Source: JAZDGX01 sp964482205 (lineage in GTDB: Bacteria > Eisenbacteria > RBG-16-71-46 > CAIMUX01 > WJJG01). From it: a DNA stretch of 64,000 nt. The DNA lies in contig CAYZWI010000007.1 in NCBI GenBank assembly GCA_964482205.1, positions 1 through 64,000 of the forward strand, given 5' to 3'. Both the position numbers and the translations under genes were made by a program. The notes beneath the pieces were generated by a model. It was given only the letters and a program-made list of their open reading frames with translations, did no database searches and was not told where the DNA came from. This document shows positions 8,089 through 16,169 of the stretch, piece by piece; within the stretch, counting starts at the first letter, position 1; each line of letters begins with the position of its first letter.

Positions 8089-9872
8089 CAGCGCAGCCAT
8101 CCTTCTTGCAAGGCGTATCCGTCGACCGCCATCGCCAAGGCCTCGGCGATCCTTTCGATCGCGCGCCAATCCTCATCGGCGGGATAGAGAGCCATCGGAC
8201 CGGCGCGACCGATGTAGAGAATCGCGCCCGGCATGTCGAGCCCTTCAAGAGAGGAGAGCGGCCAACGCTGCTGCGCGACCGGCACGCCCGGCATGCGCTC
8301 ATCGGCGGAAAGCGCGGTTTGCAGATAGAGAACGAGCAGTCGCGCGAAATCGCGGCTCGCTTGCTCGTGCCGTCCCGCCGTCTCGCCCCACGGGCGCAAG
8401 GAAGAGCGCGAGCGGGAGGAGCGCCGGCCGGAACCGACGCGGTCGCCCGGATCCCTCTTGAGCGCCCCGGCCTCCGAGGGACGGATGGACTTGCCGAACG
8501 GATCGCTGATGCAGGTCACGACCCGGATGCCCGCCAACAGCGAATCGCCCGCGAGAGCGGGACGAAGATCCAGGCAGGCGATCGCTCCGTGGGCGTTGGC
8601 GAGCGGCACCCAGGCGCTGTCTTCGTTCGCTTGATCGCGCAACCGGAGTGCGGTGATGCCTCGCTGTTCCAAAGCCTCGCCGATGCGCTGCGCCAGGAAG
8701 TCGATGTGCTGCGCCGCGGCGCGACCGAGATTCCCGGTGTTTCCGCCCGCGTACAGATCTTCCGCCGGCGTGATGATCGCGACGGCGCGCGGGCTCGTTT
8801 GCGGGGGCGAGTAAGACACGGGCCAAGCTCGATAGGCACTCACGGTGCTCACATCTTCGCGGCGCGTGGAGAGAATCACCTGGTACTCGCGCTTGTCCGA
8901 GAGCCACTGCTCCTTCCAGGCGACCACCGCCGGATCGATGGCCCAGGCATAGCGGCTTCCCGTGCCGTCGTTCTCCATGGAGAGAAGGCAGGTGCCCTGG
9001 CGGTATTGCGCAAACGGCGGCCGGCGCGGATCGAGAAAGGCGCCGGGCAATTCCACCGTGAGGCGCGAGGCTCCCGAGGTCGTCAGGCGCGCCTGCGGCT
9101 CGCGCGGCAGCGCCCAGCGGAGATAGGTGCGCCCGCCCGCTTCCTGCGCGCGCAAATCGCCCACGAGCGGCCCTTGGGGAATCTGCGTGACGACGCTCCT
9201 CGCATCATCGAACACGAACTTGCCCGACAGAAAGTGCTCTACCAGCAAGGGCACGCCGCTGGCGGGGAAGAGCAGCCGGTTCTGGGCATAGGCCACCGGG
9301 CCTCGCATCTGGAGGGCCTTGCCCGCGCCATGCAGCGTCTCTCCCCCCACCACGAAACGGATCGCGAGGGTGTCGGCGCGCAGGATTCCGCGAAAGAAGG
9401 CGGGATCCCATTCCAGCGTGAGGCCGAGCGCCGCGCAGCATTCCTCCATGGGCCAGTAGCGCTCCGCGCCCCACGGTACGAGCTCATCCCAACGCGCCTC
9501 GCGTCCATCGGTGAAGATGAGTCCGATGCACGGCTCGGCAGGCCGGGAAGGCAGCGTGAAGGGACTCCAGGGAATCGACGGGCATTCGTCCGCTTCGGGA
9601 TAGAGCGCGAGCGAGTCGGCGAGACGAAGGAGCCGGAAACGATAGGCGTAGGTCCGCAGCGAATCGAGCAGGGCGAGCGAATCGACGGCGGTCGAGGAAG
9701 GCTCGCGCAGGTTGCGATCGTACGCCCCGAATTCTTGCGCCTGCGCGGGCGCGGGCCCCAGCCCGAAGCCGCCAAGCACGACATCGGCGAACGGGAAGCC
9801 GCCGAGCCCCGCCACTGCGAGGACCGTGCCCGCGAACGCCGCGACTGCAAAATGTCGCGCGCGACCGCTCAT
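8088..9872 (-). CDS. Secreted N-acetylmuramoyl-L-alanine amidase-like protein, apparently without zinc ligands
   Basis: 594 residues. The ATG overlaps the smpB stop as ATGA. An N-terminal signal (AVAAFAGTVLAVAGLGGFPFA) is followed by a copper-amine-oxidase-N-like region (MEECCAALGLTLEWDP, FLSGKFVFDDARSVVTQIP), a linker, and a C-terminal third that follows the Amidase_3 layout (AVAIITPAEDLYAGGNTGN; QHIDFLAQRIGEALEQRG; ILYIGRAGPMALYPADEDW; IAEALAMAVDGY). The family zinc sites are not visible: the DPGHGG position reads TPAEDLYAGG, the SIHAN position reads ACLDLRPA, and the VExGF position reads LYIGRAG. It is probably a binding or regulatory pseudo-amidase. Its neighbours (GerMN, murI) support a cell-wall setting. 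Confidence 0.7.
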   Translation of the reverse strand: MSGRARHFAVAAFAGTVLAVAGLGGFPFADVVLGGFGLGPAPAQAQEFGAYDRNLREPSSTAVDSLALLDSLRTYAYRFRLLRLADSLALYPEADECPSIPWSPFTLPSRPAEPCIGLIFTDGREARWDELVPWGAERYWPMEECCAALGLTLEWDPAFFRGILRADTLAIRFVVGGETLHGAGKALQMRGPVAYAQNRLLFPASGVPLLVEHFLSGKFVFDDARSVVTQIPQGPLVGDLRAQEAGGRTYLRWALPREPQARLTTSGASRLTVELPGAFLDPRRPPFAQYRQGTCLLSMENDGTGSRYAWAIDPAVVAWKEQWLSDKREYQVILSTRREDVSTVSAYRAWPVSYSPPQTSPRAVAIITPAEDLYAGGNTGNLGRAAAQHIDFLAQRIGEALEQRGITALRLRDQANEDSAWVPLANAHGAIACLDLRPALAGDSLLAGIRVVTCISDPFGKSIRPSEAGALKRDPGDRVGSGRRSSRSRSSLRPWGETAGRHEQASRDFARLLVLYLQTALSADERMPGVPVAQQRWPLSSLEGLDMPGAILYIGRAGPMALYPADEDWRAIERIAEALAMAVDGYALQEGWLR

Positions 9873-10348
9873 TCCCGGCCCGTCCGTGACACCATGCGCT
9901 CCATCTCGCGGCGCTGGTCCTTCCTGGCGATCGACTCGCGCTTGTCGAACTTGTGCTTGCCCCGGGCGAGCCCGATCTCGACTTTCGCGACCCCGTTCTT
10001 GAAATACACCTGCAGGGGAATCAGGGTGAGGCCGCGCTCCTTGATCTTTACGAGCAGGCGATGGATCTGCCTGCGATGCAAGAGGAGCTTGCGCGCGCGC
10101 AGCGGATCGTGGCGCTCGATGGTCGCCTTCTCGTAGGCGGCGATGTTGAGATTGACGAGAAAGATCTCGTTGCCCCGGGGAGTCGCGTAGGCGTCCGACA
10201 TGCTGACCTTGCCCGCCCGCACGCTCTTCACTTCGGATCCTACCAATGCGAGCCCCGCCTCGATTTTCTCGATGATCTCGTAGAGATAGGTCGCCCGGCG
10301 ATTGCGCGCCACGATCTGGATGTCTTCGGGCTCTTTCTTTCCGGGCAC
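9869..10348 (-). CDS. smpB: SsrA-binding protein SmpB
   Basis: 159 residues from a GTG at 10348 preceded by GAGGAAG; longer versions starting at TTG 10420 or ATG 10408 lack an SD and exceed the usual family length. Binds tmRNA and delivers it to stalled ribosomes. Typical segments: IVARNRRATYLYEI, LVGSEVKSVRAGKVSMSDAY, RARKLLLHRRQI, and a basic C-terminal tail (KHKFDKRESIARKDQRREMER) that enters the mRNA channel. First gene of the minus-strand run that ends with rdgB. Its partner RNA ssrA is in the same window, about 9.5 kb away. Confidence 0.96.
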   Translation of the reverse strand: MPGKKEPEDIQIVARNRRATYLYEIIEKIEAGLALVGSEVKSVRAGKVSMSDAYATPRGNEIFLVNLNIAAYEKATIERHDPLRARKLLLHRRQIHRLLVKIKERGLTLIPLQVYFKNGVAKVEIGLARGKHKFDKRESIARKDQRREMERMVSRTGRE

Positions 10349-10463
10349 AACTTCCTCGCTCGCCGCGCGCGCCGATCCCGCGGCCGTCTGTTCGCCGACG
10401 CAAGGCATAAGGGGTACCAAATGGAGCGCCCGGCTTCAAGGCGCGGACGCGTCGACTGACCGA

Positions 10464-10493
10464 TTGACATCTCCCCGCGCTCGATGGCATATT
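10464..10493 (+). promoter_or_regulatory. Promoter of tRNA-Leu
   Basis: -35 TTGACA (perfect consensus), 18-nt spacer, -10 CATATT, ending 14 nt before the tRNA gene. Confidence 0.65.
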
Positions 10494-10507
10494 CCCGGTC
10501 GACTCGT

Positions 10508-10591
10508 GCGGAAGTGGCGGAACTGGTAGACGCGCTAGGTTCAGGGTCTAGTGGGCTCACGCCCGTGGGGGTTCAAGTCCCCCCTTCCGCA
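10508..10591 (+). tRNA. tRNA-Leu (anticodon CAG)
   Basis: 84 nt with a long variable arm (GGGCTCACGCCC), as expected for leucine. The acceptor stem GCGGAAG/CTTCCGC is fully paired, the anticodon loop is TTCAGGG with anticodon CAG, and the T-arm is GGTTCAAGTCC. CCA is not encoded. Confidence 0.95.
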
Positions 10592-10624
10592 AGTTGCCGC
10601 CCCACGTTCGGGGGCATGCAGGGA

Positions 10625-10655
10625 ACGGCCCGGTCGATGACCGGGCCGTCCTCTT
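10625..10655 (+). terminator. Terminator of tRNA-Leu
   Basis: ACGGCCCGGTC (10625-10635), loop GAT, GACCGGGCCGT (10639-10649): an 11-bp perfect stem, followed by CCTCTTT. It could also stop the convergent lamin-tail gene. Confidence 0.8.
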
Positions 10656-10759
10656 TGCCTGCGGTTTCGGCCGAGTGTGCCCGCAGCTCGGGCCGCGGGT
10701 GCCTGCAGCCTGACGCGTTCGCCCGGAGCTCGAGCCGCCATCGCGGCGCGCGCACGGCC

Positions 10760-11428
10760 TCATTCGAAGAGGTGCTTGACCTCTCCCCACGAACTCTCGA
10801 TCACGGGCACGGGAGGAGGAGTTCCCGAGTTGGGAAGACCCGGCGTCGGATCCAACCCATTGCCCAAAGGCGGCGTCGTTCCCCCGTATGGATTCAGCCC
10901 ATCGAAGATCTCCCAGGCTCCGATGCCGTCGGGATTGCGTCCACCCGAACGATCGTCCTCGGCTTCCTGCGTCGTGAAGGTGTGCATGTCCACGAGGACC
11001 GTGTCGCCTCCCGCGACCTGCCAGAGCATGACCGTGTCGCCATCGTTCGACATGTTGAACCCGTATTGCGACTCGCCTGCCGACTCCTGCCAGAGAAGCG
11101 ACTGGCTGCCGTAGACCACGGCCGCCTCCCCGACCGCGAGATCCGCGCCCGCGGGCCAGCGATAGGTCCACAAGCCTTCGTTGTCGCTGAGCGCGTACTC
11201 GCTCAGGTCCACATGCCCCGGGCCCGGATTGTAGATCTCGACCCATTCATCGTTGCGATAGTTGTACGAGCCATCGCCGTCCCAGTCGCTCGCCGGATCG
11301 CCCATCATCTCGTTCAAGCACGGGGCGGCCAGGGCGATCGTGGGAAAGAGCGCCGCGCCGAGAAGCGCGACCACGGCTGCGACCATTTGCGCCCCGGCGA
11401 TTCCTCGCCGTCTTCCTCGCTTCCTCAT
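10760..11428 (-). CDS. Secreted lamin-tail-domain protein
   Basis: 222 residues. AAGGAGG is placed well before the ATG at 11428, which fixes the start. A basic n-region (RKRGRRR) and hydrophobic stretch (MVAAVVALLGAALFPTIALA) form a signal peptide. The rest is a lamin-tail-type beta-sandwich: CLNEMMGDPASDWDGDG, NDEWVEIYNPGPGHVDLSEYAL, WPAGADLAVGEAAVVYGS, GDTVMLW. This domain is common in extracellular bacterial proteins and often acts as a carbohydrate or surface-binding module. The C-terminal 40 residues are Pro/Gly rich, and there is no FlgD-like tail. No enzymatic domain is seen. Confidence 0.85.
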   Translation of the reverse strand: MRKRGRRRGIAGAQMVAAVVALLGAALFPTIALAAPCLNEMMGDPASDWDGDGSYNYRNDEWVEIYNPGPGHVDLSEYALSDNEGLWTYRWPAGADLAVGEAAVVYGSQSLLWQESAGESQYGFNMSNDGDTVMLWQVAGGDTVLVDMHTFTTQEAEDDRSGGRNPDGIGAWEIFDGLNPYGGTTPPLGNGLDPTPGLPNSGTPPPVPVIESSWGEVKHLFE

Positions 11429-11574
11429 TCTTCCTCCTTGGTTCAGGTGAAGAGAAGACCGCCGGCGTCGTCTCGACGACGCGACGGTCGTGGACCGTGA
11501 TGAGGAAGCAATTGCGGGGCCGAAAATGCGGCAGGCGAAAAGAAAGTGCGGCGATCGAGCGGGCGGCGCTCGCG

Positions 11575-12010
11575 GGCAGCGACGACCATGCGCCCGCATG
11601 AACGGGCTTGCCCGCCGTCATCGCCTTGCGGGAGTCGCTGGCCGAATGAGGTGCGCGGGACGTAAGCGAAGCGCGGATGCGCAGAACCTCAGGCCTCTTC
11701 TTGCTCCGACAGCGCTGAGCGTACGAGGCGCGCGCCTCTTGCATGAATTTGCTTTTGCGCGCGCCGGTTCCGCGACCGCATTCGGCAGCGACGACCACGC
11801 GCCCGCATGAACGGGCTTGCCCGCCGTCATCGCCTTGCGGGAGTCGCTGGCCGAATGAGGTGTGCGGGACGTTAGCGAAGCGCGGGTGCTCACGACCTCA
11901 GGCCTCTTCGCGTTCCGACAGCGCAGAGCGTACGAGGCGCGCGCCCCCTGCATGAGTCGGCTTTTGCGCGCGCCGGTCCCGCGACCGCATTCGGCAGCGA
12001 CGACCACGCG
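11575..12010. repeat. Tandem direct repeat, 209-bp unit, two full copies and a truncated third
   Basis: GGCAGCGACGACCA begins at 11575, 11784 and 11993, giving an exact 209-bp period. Units 1 (11575-11783) and 2 (11784-11992) match at roughly nine in ten bases by eye without gaps; the third copy diverges after about 18 bases. Each unit has a short palindromic area (CCCGCATGAACGGG). No gene with an SD lies in it. It fills most of the 620-bp space between the lamin-tail gene and arcC. Confidence 0.85.
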
Positions 12011-12048
12011 ATGCACCGCGCGACGCAAGCGACTGCGGGGGCCCGCGC

Positions 12049-12990
12049 TCAGGGGACGATGCGGGTGCCCGCCTTGCCGGCGAGCGCGTCGGCGAGCTTG
12101 TCGGGTGAGGTGATGAGCACTTCCTCGCCACCGTGATCGAGGAAGCGGATCGCGCTCAGGATCTTGGGGCCCATGTTGCCTGGCGGGAAGTGCCCGTCCT
12201 CGTGGTAGCGCTTCGCGTCCTCGAGCGACAGCAGAGGCAAGGGAGTCTCGCGCTCGGTGCGGTAGTGCAGCATGACCTGATCGACCGAAGTGACGATGAG
12301 CAGGCGTTTCGCGCCCAGCGCCTGGCCGAGCACAACCGAGGCGAGGTCCTTGTCGATGACCGCCTCCACGCCCTCGTAGATGCCCGGCTCGACTTCGATC
12401 ACCGGCACGCCTCCCCCGCCGGCGGCGATGACCACGTGCCCGGCGGAGACGAGCGTTCGAATGGCGCCGATCTCCACGATGCGCAGCGGTTCCGGAGAGG
12501 CGACCGCGTGACGCCATCCGCGTCCCGCGTCTTCCATCATCGTCCAGCCGCGCGCGCGGCCGAGCGCGCGCGCCTCTTCCTGGGTGTAGAAGGGCCCGAT
12601 GGGCTTGGTGGGATTGTGAAATCCGGGGTCCTCGCGATCGACGACCACCTGGGTGACGACCGTGACGACTTCGCGTTCGATGCCCGAGCGATGGAGAAGA
12701 TTGCGGAGCACCTGCTGGGCCATGTATCCGATGCCGCCCTGGGAATCGGCGCCGCAAATGTACAGCGGCGTGGGAGGGATCATGTGGGCCGCGGCCTCAT
12801 TGCGAATCACGATATTGCCGACGATCGGGCCGTTGCCATGGGTGATCACGACCTCCTCGCCCGCGCGCAGGAGATCGACCACATGGCACATGGTCGCTTC
12901 GGTGACCTTGAACTGTTCGTCGATCCGCCCCCCCTTCTTTCCCGGAATGAGGGCGTTCCCTCCCAGGGAGACGACGACCGGACCCGACAT
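12049..12990 (-). CDS. arcC: Carbamate kinase
   Basis: 313 residues with a clear SD (GGAGG) before the ATG. Transfers phosphate between carbamoyl phosphate and ADP to make ATP; it is the last step of the arginine deiminase and related pathways. Motifs: VVVSLGGNALIP at the N-terminus, THGNGPIVGN, AGGGGVPVIE, AVIDKDLASVVLG and LLIVTSVDQV. The amino acid kinase fold looks complete. No arginine deiminase or ornithine carbamoyltransferase is nearby, so the source of carbamoyl phosphate is not shown. Downstream lies the tandem repeat. Confidence 0.95.
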   Translation of the reverse strand: MSGPVVVSLGGNALIPGKKGGRIDEQFKVTEATMCHVVDLLRAGEEVVITHGNGPIVGNIVIRNEAAAHMIPPTPLYICGADSQGGIGYMAQQVLRNLLHRSGIEREVVTVVTQVVVDREDPGFHNPTKPIGPFYTQEEARALGRARGWTMMEDAGRGWRHAVASPEPLRIVEIGAIRTLVSAGHVVIAAGGGGVPVIEVEPGIYEGVEAVIDKDLASVVLGQALGAKRLLIVTSVDQVMLHYRTERETPLPLLSLEDAKRYHEDGHFPPGNMGPKILSAIRFLDHGGEEVLITSPDKLADALAGKAGTRIVP

Positions 12991-13204
12991 CGAATCCTCC
13001 GCGCGTTGGCCCGCGACCTTTCCCGGGCCGGGCCTTTGCCGGACGCCCGACCAGAAAGTTGTCGGAAAGAGAAAGCGAATACATTACCAGCCTCGGACGA
13101 CCTTTGTCCACGATCCAACAAGAATGCCCCTGGGAGGAAAATGGGCGCCCGCGCTCCGCCCCTTCCCGGCAGATCTGCTGGAGGCGGGCCTCCACGCGCA
13201 CCGC

Positions 13205-13423
13205 TTACTCCCCTGACGGAGGAGCGTCGACTCGGGCGGACTCTTCTCCATTCCAGCGATCGGGAGCGCCGCCGCTGATCGAATGTCCCTGGCTGAAGAC
13301 ATTGCCGAGATTGCGCGTCCGGTTGGGGGCGATGAGCACGAGATCGGGGTCGTTCAGGAGCTGAGCCGGCGGCTTCCACGCCCGGATCGTCGGTCTGGCC
13401 CCTGCTTCACCGGCGGGCCACAC
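13205..13423 (-). CDS. Possible small protein in the arcC upstream gap
   Basis: A 72-codon frame from a GTG, overlapping the last 17 nt of the UbiA-TPR gene. It contains a plausible stretch, LLNDPDLVLIAPNRTRNLGN, and ends in an acidic tail. No SD or family was recognised. The rest of the 416-bp gap (12991-13406) holds only the arcC SD. This may equally be a gene fragment or chance. Confidence 0.2.
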   Translation of the reverse strand: MWPAGEAGARPTIRAWKPPAQLLNDPDLVLIAPNRTRNLGNVFSQGHSISGGAPDRWNGEESARVDAPPSGE

Positions 13424-16139
13424 GCGCGCGCGCTTCTTCCAGCGGAGGAAAGCCGGGGCGCAATGGATCCGCCTGCTCGTACCAACGCAGCGCCTCGTCC
13501 GCGCGACCGAGGCGCTCGCAAGTGAGACCGAGATTGAAGAGCGGCTCGAAGAAGCGAGGCGCGAGGCGATGGGCGCGCTCGAAGCGCCGCGCGGCCTGTT
13601 CGAGATCTCCCGCCTCGCGCAGCATGACGCCCCAGTTGTTCAGGATCCATGGATCTTCCGGGCTTCTCGCATACGCCTGCTCCATCGCGCGCAAGGCGCC
13701 GGCCAGCGATCCCGACGCGTAGTGCGCTTCAGCCAGGCCCGCGAAGGCGGAGGCTTCCGTGGAATCGAGGGTGATCGATCGCTCGAAGGCCTCTCTTGCA
13801 TGCGCGGGATCGCGCCGCGCGAGCGCGAGATCGCCGGCAACGAGCCACAAGCGCGCCTCTTCGTTTCGGAAGAGAAACGCGGCGGCAAGATCATGGGCGG
13901 CGAGTTGCGCGCTTCGTGCAACGTTCTCGCCCTCGCTCGATCGGGCCGCGGCCACGCGCAGCGCCGCGCGCTCGCGCAGGAAATCTCCCGGCCGCGCGTG
14001 AAGCGCGAGCGCTCGATGGCAGAACTCCTCCGCGGCGGCATCATCGCCCGCGCGATGGGCCGCATTCTTCCCCGCCTCGAGATAGGCCGCATGCCCGGGG
14101 CGCAGGCTCGCGAGCTCAGACGCGTCGCCCGCGCTGCCCTGCGCGCTCTGCGCGCGCGCCCACAAGGCGCGTTCGAGCCACGCGGCCCGGCGTCCCGCCA
14201 TGGCCGCGCCATCGCGCGCCTTCGCTTGCGGCGAGGAAGGCGCAGGTGCGCTGGGCGGCGGCGCGGCCGCTTGCGCCGCGGCCACGAAATGATCGAGCGC
14301 GTCCGAGAGGGCGTGAGAGCGCGCCTCGCGCTGGGAAGCCTCCGCCGCCGCGGCGTTACGCAAACCTCCCTGCGCATCGATTCTCTCGAGGCGCACCTCT
14401 TCCTCGATCGCGCGGATCTGCGCATGGCTGACCGGCATCCACCCGGGCGCTTTCTCTTGGAGCAGGTCCGGACGGCGGGCGAGCAGGCCGAGGAGGATGA
14501 GCGTGAAGACGAGGAAGAGAGCGAGCAAGGGAACCGCGGGACGCGCAGCGCGAAGCGTGATCCATGCCGCTCCGGCCGCCAAGACGATCGCGGCGATCAG
14601 GGCCGCGACGCCGAGAGGCAGGCAGAGCGGCGCCTGCAGAAACGCGAGTGCGACCAGGATCGCGCCGACGATCCGCGCGCGCGCGTCGCCCCACAGGGTC
14701 GCGATCGTGACCACTCCCGAGGCCCGGTCTCCTTCCCCATCGCCGATGTCCTTGGCCGCGAATCCGAGCGTGATGCCGACAACCAGCGCCGCCAGCACGC
14801 GCCTCGGAAAGACCCACGGCGTCATCTCCTGCGCGAACAGCGCGAAACCCGTCGCCATCGAAAGCGCGGAGAGGAGCGCGAGCGTGAAGGTCGCGCTCCC
14901 GGGCCAGCGCTTCAACCGCGCGGGCGGACGCGAGTACAGCCACGCGAGCAGGAGGCACGCGCAGACGAGCAGGAAGCAGGCATAGCCCGCCGCGAGCGCG
15001 AGCCAAGCGGACAGGGCGCTCGCGAGCCAGGCGAGCGTTTCCAGCGCAGGCGGCGAAACCGCGCCCACCGGCAGAGGACGCGAAGGCTGATTGACCGCAT
15101 CCGCCTGTCGATCGCCGAGATCGTTCCAGCAGACGGCCGCGAGAAACGCCGCCGCCATCGAAATCCACAGCACGAGCACGGCGGCGGCATCGATCGGATT
15201 GACGAAGGCGCCGGGGAACGCATCGCGATACACGACCCAGCCGAGCAGCGCGCCCACGGGCACGAGGCCGGTGTAGTGCAGCATGCGCACGCCGAGCGCG
15301 CGTTTGGCGAGCGCCCGAAAGCGCGCGGGGTCGAGCCGCCACGCGTACGCGCACAGCGCCGCCGCAAAGGGCAGCGCGATCACGATCGCGTGGCGCGCGC
15401 TCTCGCCCGGCACGAGCCCGCGCCCGCGAAAGACCTCGGCGTAGGCGCTCGCGCCCGCGCTTCCCGCTGCCGGTGCAAACGAGCGCGCGAACAGCGAAGG
15501 CCACGCGCCGAGCAGGGCCATCAAGACGAATGCGCCCGCGGCGGAGGCGAGCGCCATCAGCCACGGCGCCCCGCCGCCGCGTGAGCCGCGCGAGCAGCGC
15601 GCCATAGCGAGATGATGCGCGTAGAGCGCGATCCCGATCACGGCGAGCAAGATCTCGACGCGTTGTCCGGGAGAAGTCTCCGCGGTCGCCTGCCCCGGGT
15701 TCCAGAAACGCCACAGAATCGAACCGAACCCGGGGAGGTAGTTCAGGTCGTAGCCTCGCCCCCCCGAAACGAGCGCGTCGATGATCGGCGCGACGAGCAG
15801 CACGCCGAAGCCCACGCACAGCACGCGCGAGATCCGCCCGATCGACGCGCCGGTGAGCGCGTGCAGCCACAAGGCGAGGAGCAGGAAGAGCGCGAGATAG
15901 AAGAGAGGAAAATGGAGGAACATCATGGGCAGCGAGACATCGAGCCGCCAATCGAAACCCATGATGTGGGAAGCTTCGAGAATCCCTTCGAGCAGATTGC
16001 GCCCGAAGATCCAAGCGCCGAGGAGCAGCGCGTGACCCCACGCGCTCCCCGGCGCCTGTTCGATGCGATCGAAGATCGAGCGCGGCGCGGGCGGCGGCGG
16101 CGACGGCGAGGGAGAAACCGCTGGCGCGCGATCCTTCAT
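13407..16139 (-). CDS. Multi-pass membrane protein: UbiA-type prenyltransferase domain fused to TPR repeats
   Basis: 910 residues. Residues 35-270 form about six membrane segments of unknown type. Residues 290-570 are a UbiA-family domain with both Asp-rich motifs: NDLGDRQAD (339-347, followed by NQPSRPLP) and DIGDGEGD (464-471), which bind prenyl diphosphate via magnesium. A linker rich in Ala and Pro leads to TPR repeats at about 690-905 (WLVAGDLALARRDPAHAREA, WGVMLREAGDLEQAARRFER, NLGLTCERLGRADEALRWYE). UbiA enzymes attach isoprenoid chains to aromatic or other acceptors at the membrane. Fusion to a TPR scaffold is not a usual architecture. No quinone genes are nearby; substrate unknown. 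Confidence 0.8.
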   Translation of the reverse strand: MKDRAPAVSPSPSPPPPAPRSIFDRIEQAPGSAWGHALLLGAWIFGRNLLEGILEASHIMGFDWRLDVSLPMMFLHFPLFYLALFLLLALWLHALTGASIGRISRVLCVGFGVLLVAPIIDALVSGGRGYDLNYLPGFGSILWRFWNPGQATAETSPGQRVEILLAVIGIALYAHHLAMARCSRGSRGGGAPWLMALASAAGAFVLMALLGAWPSLFARSFAPAAGSAGASAYAEVFRGRGLVPGESARHAIVIALPFAAALCAYAWRLDPARFRALAKRALGVRMLHYTGLVPVGALLGWVVYRDAFPGAFVNPIDAAAVLVLWISMAAAFLAAVCWNDLGDRQADAVNQPSRPLPVGAVSPPALETLAWLASALSAWLALAAGYACFLLVCACLLLAWLYSRPPARLKRWPGSATFTLALLSALSMATGFALFAQEMTPWVFPRRVLAALVVGITLGFAAKDIGDGEGDRASGVVTIATLWGDARARIVGAILVALAFLQAPLCLPLGVAALIAAIVLAAGAAWITLRAARPAVPLLALFLVFTLILLGLLARRPDLLQEKAPGWMPVSHAQIRAIEEEVRLERIDAQGGLRNAAAAEASQREARSHALSDALDHFVAAAQAAAPPPSAPAPSSPQAKARDGAAMAGRRAAWLERALWARAQSAQGSAGDASELASLRPGHAAYLEAGKNAAHRAGDDAAAEEFCHRALALHARPGDFLRERAALRVAAARSSEGENVARSAQLAAHDLAAAFLFRNEEARLWLVAGDLALARRDPAHAREAFERSITLDSTEASAFAGLAEAHYASGSLAGALRAMEQAYARSPEDPWILNNWGVMLREAGDLEQAARRFERAHRLAPRFFEPLFNLGLTCERLGRADEALRWYEQADPLRPGFPPLEEARARVARR

Positions 16140-16169
16140 CGCCGGCGCAATCCCGCCGCCGCTGACCGG

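Noticed and set aside
8073..10136. Plus-strand frame of nearly 690 codons opposite the amidase-like gene
   Set aside because: A shadow of the opposite-strand gene; its content is Arg-rich and domain-free.
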